A stretch of DNA of 7,059 bases from PXRE01 sp964435625. Its GTDB lineage: Archaea > Halobacteriota > Halobacteria > Halobacteriales > PXRE01. The DNA lies in the NCBI GenBank assembly GCA_964435625.1, contig CAYTAG010000184.1, positions 1 to 7,059 on the forward strand, read 5' to 3'. The notes under the pieces were generated by a model. That model saw nothing but the letters and a program-made list of their open reading frames with translations. It made no database searches and was not told the origin of the DNA. Positions within the stretch are counted from its first letter, which is position 1. Each line of letters begins with the position of its first letter. This document shows positions 1 through 7,059 of this stretch, one piece after another. The translations under genes and the position numbers were made by a program.

Positions 1-27
1 CTCGAACACCAACTGGACGAGCGCTGA
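1..27 (+). CDS. 3' end of a plus-strand gene entering from the left (partial, unidentified)
   Basis: Frame 1 reads eight codons ending in LDER followed by TGA at 25-27. The codons are mostly G/C in the third position, as in haloarchaeal genes, and a charged C-terminus is common in these proteins. If real, the gene is convergent with the large protease gene that ends at 92. Eight codons are too few to identify a product, and the frame could be open by chance. Confidence 0.35.
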   Translation, partial: LEHQLDER

Positions 28-79
28 AAAGGGTCGGCGTCCCGGGACGACTCGAAAACGGGCGGCCGATCAGCCCGCC
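27..79 (-). terminator. Possible transcription terminator of the protease gene
   Basis: Just past the protease stop, on the minus strand, a weak GC stem (GGCGG 61-65 with CCGCC 75-79) is followed by a T4 run (complement of 55-58). A perfect 12-bp palindrome, CGTCCCGGGACG at 38-49, is followed by a second T4 run (complement of 27-30). Archaeal termination depends mainly on short oligo-T tracts, so the two T4 runs are the more relevant signal. The second T run overlaps the TGA of the convergent partial gene. Both are short, so this is a weak call. Confidence 0.3.
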
Positions 80-91
80 GACCCAGTTCCG

Positions 92-5155
<5,064 letters not shown>

Positions 5156-5177
5156 TCGTTGATTCCCGGCCTCTCGA

Positions 5178-5185
5178 CCATAAGT
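5178..5185 (-). promoter_or_regulatory. Proximal TATA-like box of the protease gene
   Basis: On the minus strand ACTTATGG is centred about 26-27 nt before the ATG at 5155, the spacing expected for a leaderless haloarchaeal transcript. It is preceded by a GTAACT direct repeat (plus-strand GTTAC at 5185-5189 and 5191-5195) that could contribute to TFB or regulator contact. No GGAGG-like ribosome binding site lies before the ATG, which agrees with leaderless translation. The box departs from consensus, and a second candidate lies upstream. Confidence 0.4.
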
Positions 5186-5205
5186 TACCAGTTACGGCTA
5201 GAACC

Positions 5206-5214
5206 CAATAAATG
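5206..5214 (-). promoter_or_regulatory. Distal TATA-like box of the protease gene
   Basis: Minus-strand CATTTATTG is a better AT-rich TATA match than the proximal box, centred about 55 nt before the ATG. It would start transcription near 5183 and give a ~28-nt leader. The small inverted repeat TTAG-TCG-CTAA (5215-5225) lies directly upstream, where BRE or activator contacts are expected. Confidence 0.4.
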
Positions 5215-5303
5215 TTAGTCGCTAATGAAATTTAGGAACGCCCTGACCTGAGCGGGGCGGCCGCACCGCTGGTCGGCGGTCGCGTCGTTCGTCCGGGCGG
5301 GGT
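5215..5303. other. Intergenic segment: end of the RAD55-like gene and upstream edge of the protease promoter
   Basis: The 89 bases after the RAD55-like stop (minus strand) contain a GC-rich stretch with AGCGG (5251-5255) pairing with CCGCT (5266-5270) around the palindrome GCGGCCGC (5257-5264), then an AT-rich stretch at 5224-5234 with only T3 and T2 runs on the minus strand. This could act as a weak terminator. The inverted repeat TTAG-TCG-CTAA at 5215-5225 may be a protein binding site. No gene is seen. Confidence 0.3.
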
Positions 5304-5933
5304 TCAGGCGATGTCCCGGGAGGTGTCGACGCTGACCTGCTCGGTCAGTTCGAGCTTGATGGCCTCGGTCAGCGCCCGGCCGCCCCGGAACTTCGGCACG
5401 AGGAGCCGGTTCTCCAGTTGCTCGCCGTTGAGGACCGTCTCCAGTTCGAACACTACGTCGGCCATGTACTCGGTGACGTCGCGGTTCTCGGGCGGGGCGA
5501 CGCCGTCCAGGCAGTGCAAGAAGGCCAGCCCCTCGGTGTTGACCATCTGGGTCTGGAGTTCGTTCAGGAAGTTGCGGTACCGCACCGCGTCCCGCCGTTC
5601 GAGCGGGTCGGCGGTGTCGATGATGAGGTTGGCGCTCTCGGGCAGCGCCCTGATGAGCTGGTTGGCCTGGTCCAGCGGCTCCCCGTCGTCGCCGATGTGC
5701 CGGACCGTCGGGCTGCCGGTCCGGGTCTGCGTGCGTTCCAGGCCGTCCTGGACGGCCTGGTCCGAGCGCCCGGTCGAGAGGTACAGCGTGCCGCGGGCGG
5801 CGGTGAGTTCGTACAGTAGCAACTCCGCCTGGCTGGCCGGCTCGGCGGTGAGCGCGACGATGCTCCCCGCCGGAATGCCGCCCTCGAGCTTGCGGTCGAG
5901 AATGTCGATACCCGTCGGCAACCGGGCGCTCAT
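5304..5933 (-). CDS. RecA/KaiC-fold (RAD55-like, 'HTR-like') protein with degenerate P-loop
   Basis: A 209-residue cytoplasmic protein of RAD55/KaiC-like form. LPTGIDILDRKLEGGIPAGS (5-24) is the classic lead-in of this superfamily to the Walker A strand. Where the P-loop GxxxxGKT should follow, the sequence reads EPASQAE (31-37), with no lysine or glycine pattern, so ATP hydrolysis by the usual mechanism is unlikely. A Walker-B-like strand NLIIDT (102-107, D106) is kept. Later elements include VRYRNFLNELQ (117-127), LAFLHC (136-141), a VVFELETV strand and LLVPKFRGGR (177-186), as in KaiC-type cores. The end, DTSRDIA, I recall from related haloarchaeal proteins annotated RAD55-family ATPase or HTR-like; that is memory, not a search. 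It is preceded by the MinD-like gene on the same strand, 27 bp apart. The ATG at 5933 is chosen because it opens directly onto the conserved lead-in and has a TATA-like box ~27 nt before it. Function is unknown; a regulatory or scaffold role is inferred. Confidence 0.8.
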   Translation of the reverse strand: MSARLPTGIDILDRKLEGGIPAGSIVALTAEPASQAELLLYELTAARGTLYLSTGRSDQAVQDGLERTQTRTGSPTVRHIGDDGEPLDQANQLIRALPESANLIIDTADPLERRDAVRYRNFLNELQTQMVNTEGLAFLHCLDGVAPPENRDVTEYMADVVFELETVLNGEQLENRLLVPKFRGGRALTEAIKLELTEQVSVDTSRDIA

Positions 5934-5956
5934 CCAAGCGAAGGCTAGTCATGGAG

Positions 5957-5964
5957 TTATTTAG
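5957..5964 (-). promoter_or_regulatory. TATA-like box before the RAD55-like gene
   Basis: Minus-strand CTAAATAA is centred ~27 nt before the ATG at 5933 and overlaps the stop codon of the MinD-like gene. The spacing suits a leaderless transcript. It would give the second gene expression independent of read-through from the first. No Shine-Dalgarno sequence is seen before the ATG. Confidence 0.5.
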
Positions 5965-6569
5965 TCCCTTCGGCCGGTAAGAGTACCGTAAATTCGGTCG
6001 TGAGCGTCTCTTTCCTTCGATTTCTCGGTCGCTCCGTCGGCGTGCGGGACGCAGCCGAGAGTTTGGGTTTCCAACAGGTCCGCGACGCCGGGGGGTGCCC
6101 GGCCGGCCCGCGAGACCACCGTCCCCGCGACCGGCGTCCCGACCGCCCGGGACATCGCGGCCGTGCGCGCGGCGTCCCGGAGGCTCGCGGGTTCCAGCGT
6201 CGTCACCAGCACCGTCGCGTCGGCGGTCCGCAGGGGGATCGCCGCGTCGTGGCCGGCGCCGGCCGGGCAGTCGACCAGCACCACCTCCCGGGCGGTCCGG
6301 CAGCGTTCGAGGGTGCTCGCGCTCGCGGCGTCTCCCCGGGGCGCCGCGGCCACGGCAATCGAGGGTGCTGCGCGCTGGGCGACCGCCATCGGCGGTCCGG
6401 CGTCCAGCGGCGGCTCCCGGTCGACGCCCGCCGCCCGGTGGAGGTCCGGCATGTCCGCGTCGGCGTCCACCGCGAGGACCTCCTCGCCCGTGCGGGCGGC
6501 CGCCCGCGCCAGCCCCAGGGTCGTGGTCGTCTTGCCGCATCCGCCCTTGCCGCCCGCGACGGCGAACAT
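5961..6569 (-). CDS. MinD/ParA-family P-loop ATPase
   Basis: A 202-residue SIMIBI-class ATPase of MinD/ParA type. The N-terminus is the deviant Walker A motif GGKGGCGKTT (6-15) with signature lysine K8 and P-loop K13. Next come the switch I strand VLAVDADADMPDLH (31-44) and the switch II/Walker B strand VVLVDCPAG (96-104, D100). These indicate an ATP-dependent dimer switch of the kind used to position proteins or DNA. The protein is shorter than bacterial MinD (~270), and no C-terminal amphipathic membrane-targeting helix is evident. The start at 6569 places the P-loop at the very N-terminus, as in MinD proteins, and has a BRE/TATA-like element ~27 nt before it. An in-frame ATG at 6650 would add 27 residues with codons such as CTA, TCA, CGA and CCA that the body of the gene avoids. 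The last ~23 codons are also less GC-biased (AAA, AGA, ATT, ACT, CTT). The downstream partner is the RAD55-like gene. Cellular cargo is unknown. Confidence 0.87.
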   Translation of the reverse strand: MFAVAGGKGGCGKTTTTLGLARAAARTGEEVLAVDADADMPDLHRAAGVDREPPLDAGPPMAVAQRAAPSIAVAAAPRGDAASASTLERCRTAREVVLVDCPAGAGHDAAIPLRTADATVLVTTLEPASLRDAARTAAMSRAVGTPVAGTVVSRAGRAPPGVADLLETQTLGCVPHADGATEKSKERDAHDRIYGTLTGRRD

Positions 6570-6591
6570 GGCGGGACTGGTCGCGCTCTCC

Positions 6592-6606
6592 GGGATAAAG
6601 GTTCGG
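6592..6606 (-). promoter_or_regulatory. BRE/TATA-like promoter of the MinD-like gene
   Basis: The minus strand reads CGAAC followed by CTTTATCCC, a BRE-like purine-rich element and a TATA-like box centred ~27 nt before the ATG at 6569. This matches a leaderless haloarchaeal promoter and supports the short start. It lies inside the 27-codon extension that the alternative ATG at 6650 would require. Confidence 0.55.
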
Positions 6607-6728
6607 TCGTCGTCCGTCGATGGTCGTGACGCGAGCGATAGATCGGTCATCGTCCGACCGCTGGGGGCCGATCCTCTCCCGCCCCTTGCGCGTGCCGTGA
6701 TCCCGATTTGGCCGCGTGGCGCGCGCTG

Positions 6729-6758
6729 GCTCGCGTGTCGCCCCCGGCGCGCGCGAGC
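6729..6758. repeat. Inverted repeat (hairpin) in GC-alternating zone
   Basis: GCTCGCG (6729-6735) pairs perfectly with CGCGAGC (6752-6758). Allowing G-U pairs it extends three more positions, to 6738/6749. It overlaps a direct repeat in which CGCGCGCGAG occurs at 6748-6757 and again at 6761-6770. Confidence 0.6.
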
Positions 6759-6770
6759 AACGCGCGCGAG

Positions 6771-6818
6771 GTCCCCGCGAGCCCTGCGAGCGGGGGCTCG
6801 GGAGAGCGTGCTCTCCCG
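6771..6818. repeat. Hairpin repeat unit 1
   Basis: First of two aligned units at a 50-bp period. It contains CCCCGC (6773-6778) able to pair with GCGGGG (6790-6795), the core CGAGC-gggg-GCTCG (6787-6800), and a 9-bp perfect stem CGGGAGAGC (6799-6807) with GCTCTCCCG (6810-6818). Some of these pairings are mutually exclusive. Confidence 0.8.
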
Positions 6819-6820
6819 GT

Positions 6821-6869
6821 GTCTCCGCGAGTGCAACGAGCGGAGGCTCGTCGGAGCTTGCCTCCGACG
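6821..6869. repeat. Hairpin repeat unit 2
   Basis: Aligns base by base with unit 1 (6771-6818). It has CTCCGC (6823-6828) pairing with GCGGAG (6840-6845), the core CGAGC-ggag-GCTCG (6837-6850), and an 8-bp stem CGTCGGAG (6849-6856) with CTCCGACG (6862-6869) around a 5-nt loop. Substitutions relative to unit 1 occur on both arms and keep the pairing. Confidence 0.8.
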
Positions 6870-6874
6870 GCGGA

Positions 6875-6931
6875 TGAGTAACGCAGGGAGCCAGGCGAGC
6901 CGGAGGCTCGCCTGGCGAGTGAGTAACGCAG
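6875..6931 (+). repeat. Direct repeat TGAGTAACGCAG flanking the long hairpin
   Basis: TGAGTAACGCAG occurs at 6875-6886 and identically at 6920-6931, a 45-bp period. Each copy follows a hairpin by 3-5 nt (hairpins ending at 6869 and 6916), so hairpin plus 12-mer may be the repeating unit. Confidence 0.75.
6890..6916. repeat. Long perfect hairpin, third copy of the CGAGC/GCTCG core
   Basis: GCCAGGCGAGC (6890-6900) and GCTCGCCTGGC (6906-6916) form a perfect 11-bp stem with a 5-nt loop CGGAG. Its inner part, CGAGC-cggag-GCTCG (6896-6910), is the core shared with units 1 and 2. It has no T tract on either side, so it does not look like a terminator. Confidence 0.85.
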
Positions 6932-6962
6932 TCGGCTGGGGAGGGGTGTGGCTGCGAGCAGC

Positions 6963-7059
6963 TGGGGCGGGACTGAAAGGGGCCGCGGGCTCGACGAAGC
7001 ACGCCGACGTAAGGACCGCAGCGCGCGACTGAGCGAAGCGAAGGAGCGCCGAGGACCGC
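6963..7059 (+). repeat. Purine-rich tail with GGGACTGAAAGGGGC and a 40-bp-period repeat
   Basis: Contains GGGACTGAAAGGGGC (6969-6983), CGAAGC boxes (6994-6999 and 7034-7039) and AGGACCGC at 7012-7019 and again at 7052-7059, i.e. a repeat at a 40-bp period that continues past the window edge. From memory, similar strings recur in intergenic DNA of other haloarchaea; I cannot verify that here. Confidence 0.45.

Larger units (their letters stand above)
6651..7059. other. Gene-free GC-rich region filled with inverted and direct repeats
   Basis: No frame on either strand looks coding here. Open frames are Arg/Ser/Pro-rich and have no recognisable motif. From left to right: a plain stretch (6651-6720), a GC-alternating hairpin zone (6721-6770), two ~49-bp hairpin units at a 50-bp period (6771-6869), a short repeat, a long hairpin and the same short repeat (6875-6931), and a purine-rich tail with GGGACTGAAAGGGGC and a 40-bp-period repeat (6963-7059). 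The region runs off the right edge. It lies upstream of the MinD-like gene and beyond its promoter. Confidence 0.75.

Noticed and set aside
5311..5964. A 217-codon plus-strand frame opposite the RAD55-like gene
   Set aside because: Ser/Arg-rich shadow of the antisense strand, with no motif and no promoter.
6570..6836. N-terminal extension of the MinD-like gene (starts at 6836 or 6650)
   Set aside because: The codons are unlike the gene body, the 6651-6836 part reads through hairpin repeats, MinD proteins normally begin at the P-loop, and a promoter lies inside the extension.
6799..6916. Intrinsic terminators formed by the strong hairpins
   Set aside because: None is followed by a T run on either strand, and archaeal termination relies on such runs.
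6721..6931. CRISPR array
   Set aside because: The repeats are few, diverge between copies and are themselves hairpins without unique spacers of constant length. No cas genes are present.
5215..7002. A 595-codon minus-strand open frame spanning both small genes and the repeat region
   Set aside because: It overlaps the MinD-like and RAD55-like genes out of frame. The product is Arg/Pro/Gly-rich with no domain, and its N-terminal part is a translation of the hairpin repeats.

Overview
The window looks like chromosomal DNA of an extremely halophilic archaeon (class Halobacteria). The evidence is strongly GC-biased third codon positions, very acidic and lysine-poor proteins, a Tat-type secretion signal on a giant extracellular enzyme, TATA-like boxes about 27 nt upstream of start codons with no Shine-Dalgarno sequence, and MinD-like and KaiC/RAD55-like proteins of haloarchaeal type. 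Genus cannot be decided from the sequence alone.

Layout. Positions 1-27 are the last codons of a plus-strand reading frame that enters from the left (low confidence). Almost all of 92-5155 is one minus-strand gene for a 1687-residue secreted subtilisin-family (S8) protease. Its order is Tat signal, I9-like propeptide, catalytic domain with intact Asp/His/Ser/Asn, a carboxypeptidase-regulatory-like beta domain, two copies of a ~105-residue beta module flanking an amidotransferase-like domain, a right-handed parallel beta-helix, and a haloarchaeal-type C-terminal surface module ending in an acidic helical tail. A 148-bp gap (5156-5303) holds its promoter candidates.

Upstream on the same strand lie two small genes: a RecA/KaiC (RAD55-like) fold protein that has lost its P-loop lysine (5304-5933), and a MinD/ParA-type ATPase with a perfect deviant Walker A motif (5961-6569). 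They are 27 bp apart and probably functionally linked, the MinD-like gene first. Each also has its own TATA-like box centred about 27 nt before its ATG, suggesting leaderless transcripts and a possible internal promoter for the second gene. The MinD-like start is placed at 6569, not at the longer in-frame ATGs.

The right end (about 6650-7059) has no believable gene. It is packed with GC-rich inverted repeats. Two adjacent ~49-bp units at a 50-bp period differ by substitutions on both sides of their stems so that pairing is kept. A third hairpin has a perfect 11-bp stem, a 12-nt sequence occurs twice after hairpins, and a tail contains GGGACTGAAAGGGGC plus a 40-bp-period repeat. This structured repeat cluster, the unusual domain composition of the protease, and the pairing of an active MinD-like ATPase with a P-loop-less RecA-fold partner are the items most worth a second look.
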